Source: Pseudomonadota bacterium (GTDB lineage: Bacteria > Myxococcota_A > UBA796 > CAJQPC01). Taken from it: a DNA stretch of 57,573 nucleotides. Both the position numbers and the translations under genes were made by a program. The stretch covers positions 1 through 57,573 of the forward strand of contig JAAESX010000157.1 in assembly GCA_024228935.1 (NCBI GenBank), given 5' to 3'. Below the pieces are notes generated by a model. That model searched no databases, was not told where the DNA came from, and saw only the letters and a list, made by a program, of their open reading frames with translations. Below, piece after piece: positions 35,533 through 45,085 of the stretch. Position 1 is the first letter of the stretch. Each line of letters opens with the position of its first letter.

Positions 35533-36620
35533 CCGGGCTCCTGCTTCTCCTCGCCTGCCCTGGTGGCGACCTGCCCGCGGACAGCGCGAGCCTGGCGGAT
35601 CTCGAGTACGTCGACCTGGGAACGCACACGACGGGCGACACCGGGTTCCTCACCGACGACATCACGATCGAGGTCCCCGAGGACGCCGCCAGCGTGCTCG
35701 TGCACTGCGGAGACTTCGGTCCGTCGAAGCTCGGCCTGGTCTGGACGCTGGACCAGCCCGACGGCACGGCGCTCTTCGACGGCGCCGCCGCCTCGAACCC
35801 CCACTTCAAGGGCAACAGCCACGACGAGCTCGTCCCGTACCTGATCCCTCTCACGCCGGACGCTCCGCTCCAGGCCGGGAACTACACGGCGCAGATCTAC
35901 GTCGACGGCGGCAGCCCGGTCGACCTGGGCTGCGAGGCCGTCATCCGACACGGCGAGGTGGGCGCGAACGCGACCCTCGGTGTGGAGTTCGTGTTCGTCG
36001 GCGTCGAGGGCCTCGATGCGGCCAGCGCGGCCGACGACGCGGGCGTCCAGGGCGTGGTTGCGGAGATGGAGAGGGCCTTCGCGACCGCCGGCTACTCGAT
36101 CGACGCTAGCTACTCGGACTTCGGCGGCAACGTCGCCACCTACACGGTCGTGGACGTGACCGAGACGGACTACTCCGAGTTCAACGACCTGCTCGCAACC
36201 TCAAACCCGAACAGTTCCAGGACCTTGACCATCTTCATGGTCCAGGACTTCCAGACGGACGAGGGCACGACCATCCTCGGCAAGGCCGGAGGTCCTCCCG
36301 GGACCGCGACGTTCGGCGGGACCGCCAAGTCGGGCATGGTGGTCGTCGCCAGCTCGATGGGCGAGGACCCGGTGTTCGTCGGCCGAATCGCGGCCCACGA
36401 GGCCGGGCACTTCCTGGGGCTCTACCACACGACCGAGCGCGACGCGGGCGCCCACGACGTCATCTCCGACACGCCGGAGTGCAGCTCGGGCGCGACCGCC
36501 GACTGCGGCGGGAGCGGCGCCGAGAACGTCATGTGGTGGACGAACAACAGCGACGCGACCAGCGCCGACTTCTCGTCGATGCAGGGCAAGATCCTCCGCG
36601 GAAACCCCATCGCACGGTGA
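35529..36620 (+). CDS. Metzincin-type metalloprotease lipoprotein
   Basis: GTG starts VTGLLLLLAC with Cys at 10. The long zinc-binding motif HEAGHFLGLYH (HExxHxxGxxH) near residue 290 and a Met in ENVMWW about 35 residues later, the expected Met-turn, place it among metzincins. Residues 40-140 form a beta-sandwich-like region. It should be a zinc endopeptidase tethered outside the inner membrane; the substrate is unknown. A Cys pair around DTPECSSGATADCGG lies between motif and Met-turn. Coupled to the HEAT-repeat gene by a GTGA overlap. Confidence 0.82.
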   Translation: MTGLLLLLACPGGDLPADSASLADLEYVDLGTHTTGDTGFLTDDITIEVPEDAASVLVHCGDFGPSKLGLVWTLDQPDGTALFDGAAASNPHFKGNSHDELVPYLIPLTPDAPLQAGNYTAQIYVDGGSPVDLGCEAVIRHGEVGANATLGVEFVFVGVEGLDAASAADDAGVQGVVAEMERAFATAGYSIDASYSDFGGNVATYTVVDVTETDYSEFNDLLATSNPNSSRTLTIFMVQDFQTDEGTTILGKAGGPPGTATFGGTAKSGMVVVASSMGEDPVFVGRIAAHEAGHFLGLYHTTERDAGAHDVISDTPECSSGATADCGGSGAENVMWWTNNSDATSADFSSMQGKILRGNPIAR

Positions 36621-36682
36621 CTCTCGGCTGATCGCGCAAGCTAGGCCTGACGACACACCGCGCCCGTTCCGTTGTCTGGAGC

Positions 36683-37300
36683 ATGGGCGCGACAACAATC
36701 CTGAATCCAGGCGACATCGAGGCTCTGCTGTCCTCGACTGTCATCCTCAAGGCCACCCGTGTCACGGCACGGCTTCCCGGCGAGGGCGAGCGGGCCGCCC
36801 GGCTTCAGGCGATGTCGGGGGGTCGCATCGGACTGGACTGCCCCCCGCGCCCGAGCTCCGGGACGCTGCCGGAGATCCGAGCCGAGACGCCCCAGGGGAC
36901 GTTCAGCTTCCTCTCGACCGTGGAGGGCGAGTCCATCGCCACACCCCAGGCGCTGCACTGGCGCCAGCCGAGAACCGGTGCCCGCGCTCGAATCGGTGGC
37001 GCCCGTCTGCTGCTGCGAACACGCCTCGGGGACCGCCCGGTCGAGATCGCCCACGTCTCGACGACCGGCATCGGGTTCCGTTTCTCCCGGCGGGATCTGG
37101 CCGAAATCAAGCAGGGCTCTCGCCTCGACGGAACGCTGCAGCTGCCCGGCATCGGAAGCAGCCGCATCGCCGTCGACGTGATCGAGGTGCGCGACGCGCC
37201 GGGCAAGGACGTGGGTCTGGCCGGCGTGAAGTTCCGCAAGGTCGAGAGCAAGGTGACCGCCTGGCTCCACCGCGCATCCCCCCGGTCGTCGGCGGCCTGA
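36683..37300 (+). CDS. PilZ-like domain protein
   Basis: This 205-residue cytoplasmic protein ends in a six-stranded-barrel-like region (RPVEIAHVSTTGIGFRF ... RIAVDVIEVRDAP ... GLAGVKFRKV) that follows PilZ spacing (x-V-S-x2-G-x-G-F). An N-terminal domain of about 90 residues may be YcgR-N-like. A clean RxxxR cyclic-di-GMP motif is not obvious (HWRQPRTGAR is the nearest), so it may be a non-binding PilZ. It stands alone after a 62-bp gap. Confidence 0.55.
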   Translation: MGATTILNPGDIEALLSSTVILKATRVTARLPGEGERAARLQAMSGGRIGLDCPPRPSSGTLPEIRAETPQGTFSFLSTVEGESIATPQALHWRQPRTGARARIGGARLLLRTRLGDRPVEIAHVSTTGIGFRFSRRDLAEIKQGSRLDGTLQLPGIGSSRIAVDVIEVRDAPGKDVGLAGVKFRKVESKVTAWLHRASPRSSAA

Positions 37301-37359
37301 TCCGGCGGAGTCACGAACTATTTGCTCGACGCGGATCGGCCCCCAGCTAAGGTCCGGGC

Positions 37360-38931
37360 GTGATTTCCTGGATCCTGCTCGCCTGCGCCGGCGACCCCGA
37401 CTCCCCGCCTGAAGAGCGCGGCCCGATTCCCGAGGTCGAAGCTCGCGAACCGGTGCTGAAGCGCCTGACTCAGGCGCAGTACCACAACTCGGTGGACGAC
37501 CTGTTCGGCCCAGACCTCGTCCTGCCGTCGCTCGAGCCCGACCTCGAGGTCGACGGTCTGCTGGCCATCGGCTCGGCCACCACCACGATCTCGCCCTACG
37601 GCGTCGAGCAGTACGAAGGCGCCAGCTTCGACATCGCCGAGCAGGTCCTCGCCGACGACGCCCGACGCGCCCAGGTGCTGGCCTGCGAGCCCGAGAGCCT
37701 GGGCGACGCCGACTGTCTCGACCTGGTCTTCTCCGAGCTCGGCGAGCGCGTCTGGAGACGCCCGCTCACCGACGAGGAGCTGGCGTTCCACACCGACCTG
37801 GTCGTGACCGCCGGCACGACGCTCGAGGGCACCGACGCGGGCCTGACGTTCGGCATCGCGGCGCTCCTGCAGAGCCCGAACTTCCTGTACCGGGTCGAGC
37901 TCGGCGACGGCCAGGCCTACTCGGACTGGGAGATGGCCACGCGGCTGTCCTACTTCCTGTGGAACACCACGCCCGACGACGAGCTCCTGGACGCGGCCGC
38001 GGCTGGCGAGCTGACCGACGACGAGCTGCTCGCCGAGCACGTGGACCGCATGCTCGCCGACGAGCGCGCGCGCCAGGGGGTCCGCAACATCTTCTCGGAC
38101 CTGTGGCGCCTGTACGAGCTCGACGACCTGACGAAGGACCCCAACATCTTTCCGCACATGACGGACGAGGTCGGGCCGTCCGCCCGCGAGGAGACCCTGG
38201 CCGGAATCGAGTACCTGGCGTTCGACACCGACGAGCCCTACTGCAACATCTTCACGACCCGGCGGGCGTTCCTGGATCGCACGCTGGCCGCGATCTACGA
38301 GGTCCCCGCCCCCGAGCGCGAAGGCTTCGGCATGACCGAGCTCCCCCCGGATGAGCAACGCCAAGGCCTGACCGGACAGGTGAGCTTCCTGGCGCTCCAG
38401 GCCCACCCGGTCTCGACCTCGGTCACGCGGCGCGGTCTGTTCATCCGCCAGGACATCCTGTGCCACGTCATCCCTCCGCCGCCCTCGGACGTGGACACCT
38501 CGATCCCCGAGACGAGCACCGAGGCCCCGACGATGCGGGAGCGCGTCGCCCAGCACCTCGAGGACCCGGCCTGCGCGGCCTGCCACGAGATCACGGACCC
38601 CATCGGCCTGGCGCTCGAGAACTTCGACGGCATCGGCCGCTGGCGCAACGACGACAACGGCTACGAGATCGATGCGACGGGCGACATCGACGGCGTGACG
38701 TACGACGACGCCGAAGGGCTGGCCCGCGTCCTGGCCCAGCACCAGGACCTGGGTCCCTGTCTCACCGAGCGCGTCTTCTCCTACGCCAACGGCCAGGCGG
38801 TCGTTCCGGCCAACAGCGACCTGGTCGACTGGCACGCCGAGGGCTTCGAGCTGGACGAGCAGCACCTCCTGGGGCTCCTGCGGGACATCGCGCTCGGCCC
38901 GGGCTTCCGCCACGCCGGGGAGGTCGAGTGA
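37360..38931 (+). CDS. DUF1592-family (planctomycete-type) lipoprotein
   Basis: The GTG start gives VISWILLAC (Cys at 9). The body has the order of the DUF1587/1595/1592/1588/1585 family: RLTQAQYHNSVDDLFG near residue 35, WRRPLTDEEL, SPNFLYRVE and SYFLWNTTPDDELLDAA, then the C-terminal CAACHEITDPIGLALENFDGIGRWR block with a CxxCH haem-like motif (CAACH). It is 523 aa. In planctomycetes and myxobacteria it is encoded next to DUF1552, as here by a GTGA overlap. The biochemical role is unknown; a secreted cytochrome-c-like protein is inferred. Confidence 0.88.
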   Translation: MISWILLACAGDPDSPPEERGPIPEVEAREPVLKRLTQAQYHNSVDDLFGPDLVLPSLEPDLEVDGLLAIGSATTTISPYGVEQYEGASFDIAEQVLADDARRAQVLACEPESLGDADCLDLVFSELGERVWRRPLTDEELAFHTDLVVTAGTTLEGTDAGLTFGIAALLQSPNFLYRVELGDGQAYSDWEMATRLSYFLWNTTPDDELLDAAAAGELTDDELLAEHVDRMLADERARQGVRNIFSDLWRLYELDDLTKDPNIFPHMTDEVGPSAREETLAGIEYLAFDTDEPYCNIFTTRRAFLDRTLAAIYEVPAPEREGFGMTELPPDEQRQGLTGQVSFLALQAHPVSTSVTRRGLFIRQDILCHVIPPPPSDVDTSIPETSTEAPTMRERVAQHLEDPACAACHEITDPIGLALENFDGIGRWRNDDNGYEIDATGDIDGVTYDDAEGLARVLAQHQDLGPCLTERVFSYANGQAVVPANSDLVDWHAEGFELDEQHLLGLLRDIALGPGFRHAGEVE

Positions 38932-40253
38932 GCTTCTTCAAGAGAAAGCCGCTGTCGCGGCGCGCCGTGCTTCGTGGGCTGCTGGGTGGCACCGCCATCT
39001 CGCTGGCCCTGCCGCCGCTCGAGGCGATGTTCAACGCCACCGGCACGGCGTACGCCTGCGACGGCATCCTGCCCGTGCGCTTCGGCGTCTTCTTCTGGGG
39101 CAACGGCAACGTGCCGGACTTCTGGACCCCCGACGCCGAGGGGGCCGACTACGAGCTGAGCTCCACGCTGGCTCCCCTCGCCGCGGTCAAGGAGCGGTTC
39201 TCGGTCCTGACCGGGCTGTCGGTCCAGCACCAGAACCTGTACCCGCACGGCAGCGGCATGGCCGGTGTGATGACCGGCTGGAGCCTGGACAACGACGAGG
39301 CGGTCCAGGCACCCTCGATCGACCAGCTCATCGCGGCGGAGATCGGCGGCGAGACGCTGTACCGGTCGCTGCAGACGAGCCCGAGCAACGCCAGCGGCGT
39401 CAGCTGGAACGGCCCCAATAGCCAGAACCCGCCCGAGGGCGACCCCTACGCGCTGTACGAGCGGCTGTTCGGCGAGACCTTCCGCGAGCCCGGCGAGGAG
39501 GTCGAGGTCGACCCGGCGTTGGGCCTGCGACGCTCGATCCTGGACGGCGTCCTGGACGACCTGAGCGCTCTGGAGTCCCAGGTCGGCGCCGAGGACAAGG
39601 CGCGACTGGACCAGCACATGACCGGCGTCCGCGAGCTCGAGCAGCGGCTGGCCCGGCTCGAGGAGGACCCGCCCAACCTCGAGGCCTGCGAGCGTGCCAT
39701 CGAGCCGACCGGGAGCTTCGACGACATCGAGGGCCGCCCCCGGATCTCGGCGAAGAACCGCGTGATGGCGGACATGCTCACCATGGCGCTGGCCTGTGAC
39801 CAGACCCGGGTGTTCGGCCACTACTTCAGCGACCCGGTCTCGGACGCGCTGTACCCCGAGGCCTCGGCCGGTCACCACGACCTGACCCACAACGAGTCCG
39901 GCGACCAGCCCGAGGTCCAGGCCATCACGACCCTCATCATGGACGAGCTGGCCTACTTCATCGCCGCGCTCGACGCCGTGCCCGAGGGCGACGGCACCCT
40001 GCTCGACAACATGACGATGATGGCGACCAGCGAGGTAAGCCTGGGTCAGACCCACTCCATCGACGAGATCCCGCTCATCCTGGCGGGCGGGGCCTGCGAC
40101 ACGCTCCAGATGGGCGTGCACCTGCGCAGCGTCGGCGGCGCCAACTTCAGCAAGCTGGGGCTGTCGCTGATCCGCGCGATGGGCATCCCAGCGACGTCCT
40201 GGGGCGGAGAAGAGGGGCTCGCCGAAGACGGCCTCTCGGGGATCGAGCTGTGA
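38928..40253 (+). CDS. DUF1552-family exported protein with twin-arginine signal
   Basis: The N-terminus FKRKPLSRRAVLRGLLGG is a twin-arginine signal, so it is probably exported folded. The rest (441 aa in all) follows the DUF1552 pattern (FFWGNGNVPDFWTP, LSVLTGLSVQHQNLYPHG, FGHYFSDPVSDALYP, MATSEVSLGQTHSIDEIP), which resembles the DUF1501/sulfatase-like fold. The GTG start has GGGGAGG just upstream and overlaps the DUF1592 stop. The two gene products are presumed partners; no activity is established. Confidence 0.88.
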   Translation: MSFFKRKPLSRRAVLRGLLGGTAISLALPPLEAMFNATGTAYACDGILPVRFGVFFWGNGNVPDFWTPDAEGADYELSSTLAPLAAVKERFSVLTGLSVQHQNLYPHGSGMAGVMTGWSLDNDEAVQAPSIDQLIAAEIGGETLYRSLQTSPSNASGVSWNGPNSQNPPEGDPYALYERLFGETFREPGEEVEVDPALGLRRSILDGVLDDLSALESQVGAEDKARLDQHMTGVRELEQRLARLEEDPPNLEACERAIEPTGSFDDIEGRPRISAKNRVMADMLTMALACDQTRVFGHYFSDPVSDALYPEASAGHHDLTHNESGDQPEVQAITTLIMDELAYFIAALDAVPEGDGTLLDNMTMMATSEVSLGQTHSIDEIPLILAGGACDTLQMGVHLRSVGGANFSKLGLSLIRAMGIPATSWGGEEGLAEDGLSGIEL

Positions 40254-41062
40254 TCGGACTCCTGCTGATGGCCTGCACCGCACCCGAGCCCGAGGTCGCG
40301 GTCTGCGACAACCCTGACGACACGCGCGTCGGCCTGATGACCACCATCACGGTCGCGCGGTTCGACGGCGAGATCGCCGACGGCTTCGACCTGGACGACA
40401 AGGTCGGCGACAGCAGCAACTGCGGCATGGGCGACTGGACCAGCCCAGAGGGCGTCGAGGGCATCGACAACGCCTTCGCCCGCTTGATGCCGGCGCTCGA
40501 GAGCACCGAGGCGGCCGCGCTGGAGTCCATCCTGCAGGAGGCCATCAACAACGGCCTCGTCCTGCTGACGTATGAGCTCTCCTCCTACGACGACCCGGTC
40601 GACGACGCCTGCGTCGATGTCGGCATCGGTGCGGCCGAGGGGATCCCCGTCATCGGGGGCGACGGCGCCATCCTGTCCGGCCAGACCTACGACCGGACGG
40701 ACCAGGAGTCCTGGGTCGCCGACGCGGACATCGTCGACGGGCGGGTCGAGGCCAACGGGTTCGATCTGGCCATCCCCATCCAGATCCTGGACGCCGACAT
40801 CGTGCTCGACATCGCCCAGGGCGCGATCCGTATCGACCTGGACGAGGACGGCGGCGCGGAGGGCCTGGTCGGGGGCGCCGTGCCCATCGACGTCATCCTC
40901 AACGTGCTCTACGAAGAGAACGTGGACGACTCGGTCGCCGAGGCGGTCGACAGCCTGCTCCACCTGGCCGCCGACATGGACGTGGACGGAGACGGCGAGT
41001 GCCGGGACATCTCGCTGGCGCTGGAGTTCGACGCCACGAGCGCGTTCTACTTCGAGGACTGA
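40250..41062 (+). CDS. Lipoprotein of unknown function in the DUF1592/1552 operon
   Basis: GTG opens VIGLLLMAC with Cys at 9, again coupled by a GTGA overlap to the gene before. The 260-residue mature protein is strikingly acidic, with Asp-rich stretches near the end (DMDVDGDGECRD). It has four or so Cys residues and no recognisable domain. Being translationally coupled to DUF1592-DUF1552 suggests it belongs to the same surface complex. Confidence 0.75.
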   Translation: MIGLLLMACTAPEPEVAVCDNPDDTRVGLMTTITVARFDGEIADGFDLDDKVGDSSNCGMGDWTSPEGVEGIDNAFARLMPALESTEAAALESILQEAINNGLVLLTYELSSYDDPVDDACVDVGIGAAEGIPVIGGDGAILSGQTYDRTDQESWVADADIVDGRVEANGFDLAIPIQILDADIVLDIAQGAIRIDLDEDGGAEGLVGGAVPIDVILNVLYEENVDDSVAEAVDSLLHLAADMDVDGDGECRDISLALEFDATSAFYFED

Positions 41063-41079
41063 CGCCAAGGAGGCCGACA

Positions 41080-41349
41080 ATGTGCCGCTCGGTCCGCCCG
41101 CTGTTCAACTTCGCGCCTCCCGCCGACGAGGACGAGATCCGCGCCGCCGCGCTCCAGTACGTGCGCAAGGTCAGCGGCAGCCGCTCGCCGAGCAAGGCGA
41201 ATCAGGTCGCGTTCGACGCCGCGGTCGATGAGATCGCCCAGGCCACGACGGCGCTGCTGGCCAGCCTCACGACCCTTGCGCCTCCGAAGAATCGCGAGGA
41301 GGAGAAGGCGAAGGCTCGGGCGAAGCGGGAGAAGCGCCAGGCCCGCTGA
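41080..41349 (+). CDS. DUF2277 family protein
   Basis: MCRSVRPLFNFAPPADEDEIRAAALQYVRKVSG... is the DUF2277 pattern: N-terminal MCR..R.LFNF.PP, a short helix pair, and a Lys/Arg-rich tail (89 aa). AAGGAGG lies seven bases before the ATG. The function is unknown. The 3' end overlaps the convergent gene on the other strand by 83 bp, in both cases through low-complexity tails. Confidence 0.85.
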   Translation: MCRSVRPLFNFAPPADEDEIRAAALQYVRKVSGSRSPSKANQVAFDAAVDEIAQATTALLASLTTLAPPKNREEEKAKARAKREKRQAR

Positions 41350-42786
41350 CCGGGGCCGAGGCGGGGGGCCCCTCCGGCACGCCGAAGATGTGCGCCCACG
41401 CGCGCGGCCCCCACATCATCTTTCGCAGATCGACCGGCGTGGTGGGCGGGTTGGCCGGGTAGTCCTGCTGCATCGTCGCCGGCACCATCTGCAGGTCGAG
41501 CACGACGCGCAGTCCGACCGGCAGCTCCAGGTCAACGGGGCTGTCGATGAACCCATCCGTGGTCGTGAGGTCCACGGGCACGACGAAGTCGATCTGGCTG
41601 AGGTTCGACATCACGAAGCTGGAGCCAGCGACGCCATCCACCTGGAACTGTTCCTTCTTCCACGGGATCGGGCCCGGGCCCGACGGGTACGCCGACGGGC
41701 TGAAGTCCCTCTTCCAGGTGCTGACGCCGAGCGTCCGAAGCGCCTCGGGCAGCGCGTTGAAGAGCTCGATGATCCAGCTCGCATCTTCCGCGCTCTCTCC
41801 GGCATCCACGATGGCTTCCTGCTCGGGCTGCCGTTGCTGGTACGGGTCCAGCCAGCGACCCAGCGCCGCGGCACGCACCTCCGGATCCACCGAGGCCCAC
41901 TCGATGGTCTCGTAGGTCGCGCGGATGACGTTCTGCCCGTCCTTGCGCACCAGGAACCGGTCGGACTCCAGCACGCCGACATCGCTGTCGAACGCCACCG
42001 GGTACTTCATCTTGGGGTAGCCGTAGACCTCGCGGCCGGCGAGGACGGGCTGGACCGAGTCCGCATACACGAACGGAATCAGGATCTTGGGAAGCTCCTG
42101 CCCCTCGACGAGGGCCGGCACCATGACGCTGACCTCGCTGTACTTCATCTGTACGTACTCGAGCGCGTGGACCGAGTGAAAGTCCGGGTAGTGGGCCGCA
42201 CAGATCATGTAGCTGTCACCCAGCCACGAGACACGAGGCGGCGTCGCCAGCTCCATCTCCTGGCCGGCGCGCTTGCAGAACAGGTACACCAGCTCGCACT
42301 GGACCGCCTGGTAGGGCCCCGGGAACGTGCTGCTGTTGCAGTACGGGTAGGTCTGCAGCTCGCCGAACTGGTTGGTCATCTGGGCCGAGGCCGGCCACTG
42401 TGTGGCATGGCGGGCGAGCTCGGTCAGGAACCAGGTCGCGAACGGGAACGGAAACGCCGCGAGATCGTGCAGCGTCTCTGCCGGGATGCGCAGCAGCAGC
42501 GCATCCGTGCGTCCCTCGGTGGTCATCGTCTGGGGGGTCCCGGCAAAGCACGCGACCTCGCCGACGAAGTGGCCGGGCTTGCGCACCGCTGCTCGATCCA
42601 CTAGCCGATGCTGCCGACCAGGATGAGCCACGCGCCGCAGTTCTCGTCCCCCGCCGAGAACAGTGTGTGGTTGTCGGCGAGCTCGACCAGCTCGAGACCC
42701 TCGAAGATCGACCAGATGCCGTCGAGGTCAGCGGCCGAGAAGTGGGGCCACAGCTCCCCAAGCGTGGTGCGCACATCCATGGGCAC
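41267..42786 (-). CDS. Cyclic-nucleotide-binding domain fused to acetoacetate decarboxylase-like domain, frameshifted
   Basis: The first 60 residues (LGELWPHFSAADLDGIWSIF... WLILVGSIG) and, in a second frame, GHFVGEVACFAG make a CNB domain. One missing base near 42600-42607 breaks them at a TAG. From about residue 150 on the protein resembles acetoacetate decarboxylase: GREVYGYPKMKYPV holds the likely Schiff-base Lys. The CNB phosphate-binding Arg is not obvious, so ligand binding is doubtful. The last 37 residues are Pro/Ser-rich and overlap DUF2277. The fusion suggests a decarboxylase controlled by a nucleotide or used as a dimer scaffold. Confidence 0.7.
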
Positions 42787-42790
42787 CAGA

Positions 42791-44200
42791 CTACCGGGTC
42801 AGCGCCGTTCGGGCCGCATGAACGCCGCACATACCGTGCACTCCGCCACCGGGCGGGGTGCTCGCCGAACAGAGGAACAGCCGTGGGTCGGGCGTGGTGT
42901 GGGGCCGCGGATGGGCGATGGGGCGGGCGAAGATCTGGTCGAGCGTCGCCGCCCCGCCGTTCACGTCCCCACCGATGTAGTTGGGGTTGTCCCGCTGCAG
43001 GCCCCGGGCCGAGCGCTTCGACCGGGCCAGTATGACGTCGCCGAAGCCCGGCGCGAACCGCTCGAGCTGGGCCTCGATCGCCGCCGTGCGGTCCTCGTCC
43101 GACCCGGCCGGGACATGGCAGTACGCCCAGGCGGTGTGCTGTCCGTCGGGGGCGCGGGTGCCGTCGAACCCGGAGCACTGGGTCACCAGGACGAACGGGC
43201 GCTCGTGGTGCGCCCCGTCCCAGGCGGCCTGCTCGCTCGCGGCCAGCTCCTGCAGCGTGCCCCCGACATGGACGGTGGCCGAGCGGTGGACCGCCGCGTC
43301 CGCCCAGGGGATGGGCTCGGACAGGGCATAGTCGACCTTGAAGAGGCCAGGCCCGTGCCGAAATGCCTTGTATCGTTCACGAAACGAGGATGGCAACGCG
43401 TCGCCACAGATGGCGGCCATCGCCTGGGGCGAGGTGTCGAAGAACACCAGCGCGTCCTCCGGGAGCTGGGACAGAGCGGTGATGGACACCCCACACTCGA
43501 CCTCGACCCCCAGGCCAGCCAGCACACCGAGCAAGGCATCGGTCAGGGCAACGGCCCCGCCGCGGGGGAAGGGCCAGCCGACCGCGTGACCGGCCACGCC
43601 GAGCATCAGCCCGATCGCGCTCGAGCCCATCGCCGACAGGGGCAGGACCGAGTGACCAGCCAGACCGGCGAGGAGCGCCCGGCCTCGCGGGCCGTCGAAG
43701 CGCAGCTCCGCGAGCGTCGTGCAGGCCAGCAGCGCGCTGGCTCCGAATCGGGCCAGCAGGAGTGGAGACGCAGGGACCCCGGGGCTGGCGAGCCCTCCCT
43801 CGAAGAGCTCCTGGGCGCGGTCGACGAACGGACCGAGCAGGCCGCGCCAGGCGCCGCGGTCACAGGCATCGAGGAGCGCATCGGTGGCGTCCACGCCCCG
43901 CTCGAGCAACACCGCCGGTCCGTCGTCGAGCGGATGGGCACACGCGGCGTCAGGCTGGACCCACTCGAGCCCGTGATCGGCGAGCGGCAGCGTCTGCAGG
44001 AATGGACTCGCCAGCGCCATCGGATGGATGGCGCTGCAGGTGTCGTGGTGGAAGCCCGGGAGAGTGAGCTCCCGCGTCCGAACCCCACCACCCGGCCGGT
44101 CGGAGCCCTCGACCACCCGCACGTCCAGGCCCGCCTGCGCCAACACGATGGCGGCACACAGACCGTTCGGTCCGGACCCGACGACGACAGCTCGCGTCAT
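42791..44200 (-). CDS. FAD-dependent CrtI/phytoene desaturase-like oxidoreductase
   Basis: The N-terminus VVVGSGPNGLCAAIVLAQAG... VVEGSDRPGGGVRT is a dinucleotide-binding Rossmann motif with the FAD-ribose acid, as in the CrtI/amine-oxidase group, and GVHGMCGVHAA at the C-terminus matches the family's last FAD contact. At 469 aa it is full length. It could desaturate or saturate an isoprenoid or lipid. The ATG overlaps the upstream lipoprotein TGA (ATGA), and four bases separate it from the CNB-decarboxylase gene, so the three form one operon. Confidence 0.85.
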   Translation of the reverse strand: MTRAVVVGSGPNGLCAAIVLAQAGLDVRVVEGSDRPGGGVRTRELTLPGFHHDTCSAIHPMALASPFLQTLPLADHGLEWVQPDAACAHPLDDGPAVLLERGVDATDALLDACDRGAWRGLLGPFVDRAQELFEGGLASPGVPASPLLLARFGASALLACTTLAELRFDGPRGRALLAGLAGHSVLPLSAMGSSAIGLMLGVAGHAVGWPFPRGGAVALTDALLGVLAGLGVEVECGVSITALSQLPEDALVFFDTSPQAMAAICGDALPSSFRERYKAFRHGPGLFKVDYALSEPIPWADAAVHRSATVHVGGTLQELAASEQAAWDGAHHERPFVLVTQCSGFDGTRAPDGQHTAWAYCHVPAGSDEDRTAAIEAQLERFAPGFGDVILARSKRSARGLQRDNPNYIGGDVNGGAATLDQIFARPIAHPRPHTTPDPRLFLCSASTPPGGGVHGMCGVHAARTALTR

Positions 44201-45054
44201 GGCGAGAGCACCGCCAGGACCTTGGGCACGGGCGACTCGCACGTCGTGCACGACAGAGCGACGACCCAGGTGCCGTCGTCCAGCCCGTCGAAGCCGTCGA
44301 GGTCGGCCACATCCAGCTTCACGGTCCCCTCGAGGTCCACGTCGAAGCGAGGATCCGCCAGGCTCTCCAGCTCGGCGAAGCGCTCCTCGAGCTCATCGCG
44401 GGACAGGTCCACGCGGGCCACCGAGGCCTTGTCCAGGCGGTGGTGTTCCAACTCGCCGCCCAGCCCATCCGTCGTGACGTCTGCCCACCGGATGCTCTCG
44501 AGCGGGGCGCCCAGGGCGATGGTGGGCGCGAGCTCGACCACCGGCAGGATCTGGGCCTCGGTCCCCACCAGGGCGAGCAGCTCGGTCGCGGTGTCCGACG
44601 GCTCGAGCGCGTGGAACCGCAGGGTCTCCCCGTGGGCGTCCTCGAGCGTCATCACCCACAGACCGCTGTCCGGCAGGAACTGCTCCTGGATGTCGAGCGG
44701 CGATCCCTCGAAGCCGAAGTCCTCGAGCCGGGAGACGCCGCCGACCGCAGGCTGTTCGCCGAACGAGCCGAGCATGGACTGGACCAGCGAGTCCTCGGCC
44801 AGCCCCGTCGCGAACGCCTCGACCGTCAGCTCGGGGAAGTTCAGGAGCGTCACCGTGGCGACCTCGTCCGCAGTCACCGGCTGGCCCAGCAGGTCGACCG
44901 TCAGCCCCGACCAGTCGAGGCCCGCCTCCGCCTCGCCCGCAGGGATGGCATCCAGCGGAACGTCGACCGTCGCCGAGTAGCGGAAGTTGTCCACATCGGT
45001 CAGGACGACGTCCCCTGATCCGGTGCAGGCGACTATCGCGAAGACGACGTTCAT
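44197..45054 (-). CDS. Lipoprotein heading the CrtI-like operon
   Basis: MNVVFAIVAC places the Cys at residue 10. The mature 275 residues have repeated strand-rich acidic segments and a CTTC pair near the end (ALSCTTCESP). It reads like a two-part beta-rich periplasmic lipoprotein (VLTDVDNFRYSATVDVPLD, DLEGTVKLDVADLDG), perhaps lipid-binding, but no family is recognised. Coupled by ATGA to the FAD enzyme; divergent from the double-CNB gene across 31 bp. Confidence 0.72.
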   Translation of the reverse strand: MNVVFAIVACTGSGDVVLTDVDNFRYSATVDVPLDAIPAGEAEAGLDWSGLTVDLLGQPVTADEVATVTLLNFPELTVEAFATGLAEDSLVQSMLGSFGEQPAVGGVSRLEDFGFEGSPLDIQEQFLPDSGLWVMTLEDAHGETLRFHALEPSDTATELLALVGTEAQILPVVELAPTIALGAPLESIRWADVTTDGLGGELEHHRLDKASVARVDLSRDELEERFAELESLADPRFDVDLEGTVKLDVADLDGFDGLDDGTWVVALSCTTCESPVPKVLAVLSP

Positions 45055-45085
45055 GGGGGTCCAGCTAACCGGATAGGATGAGGGC

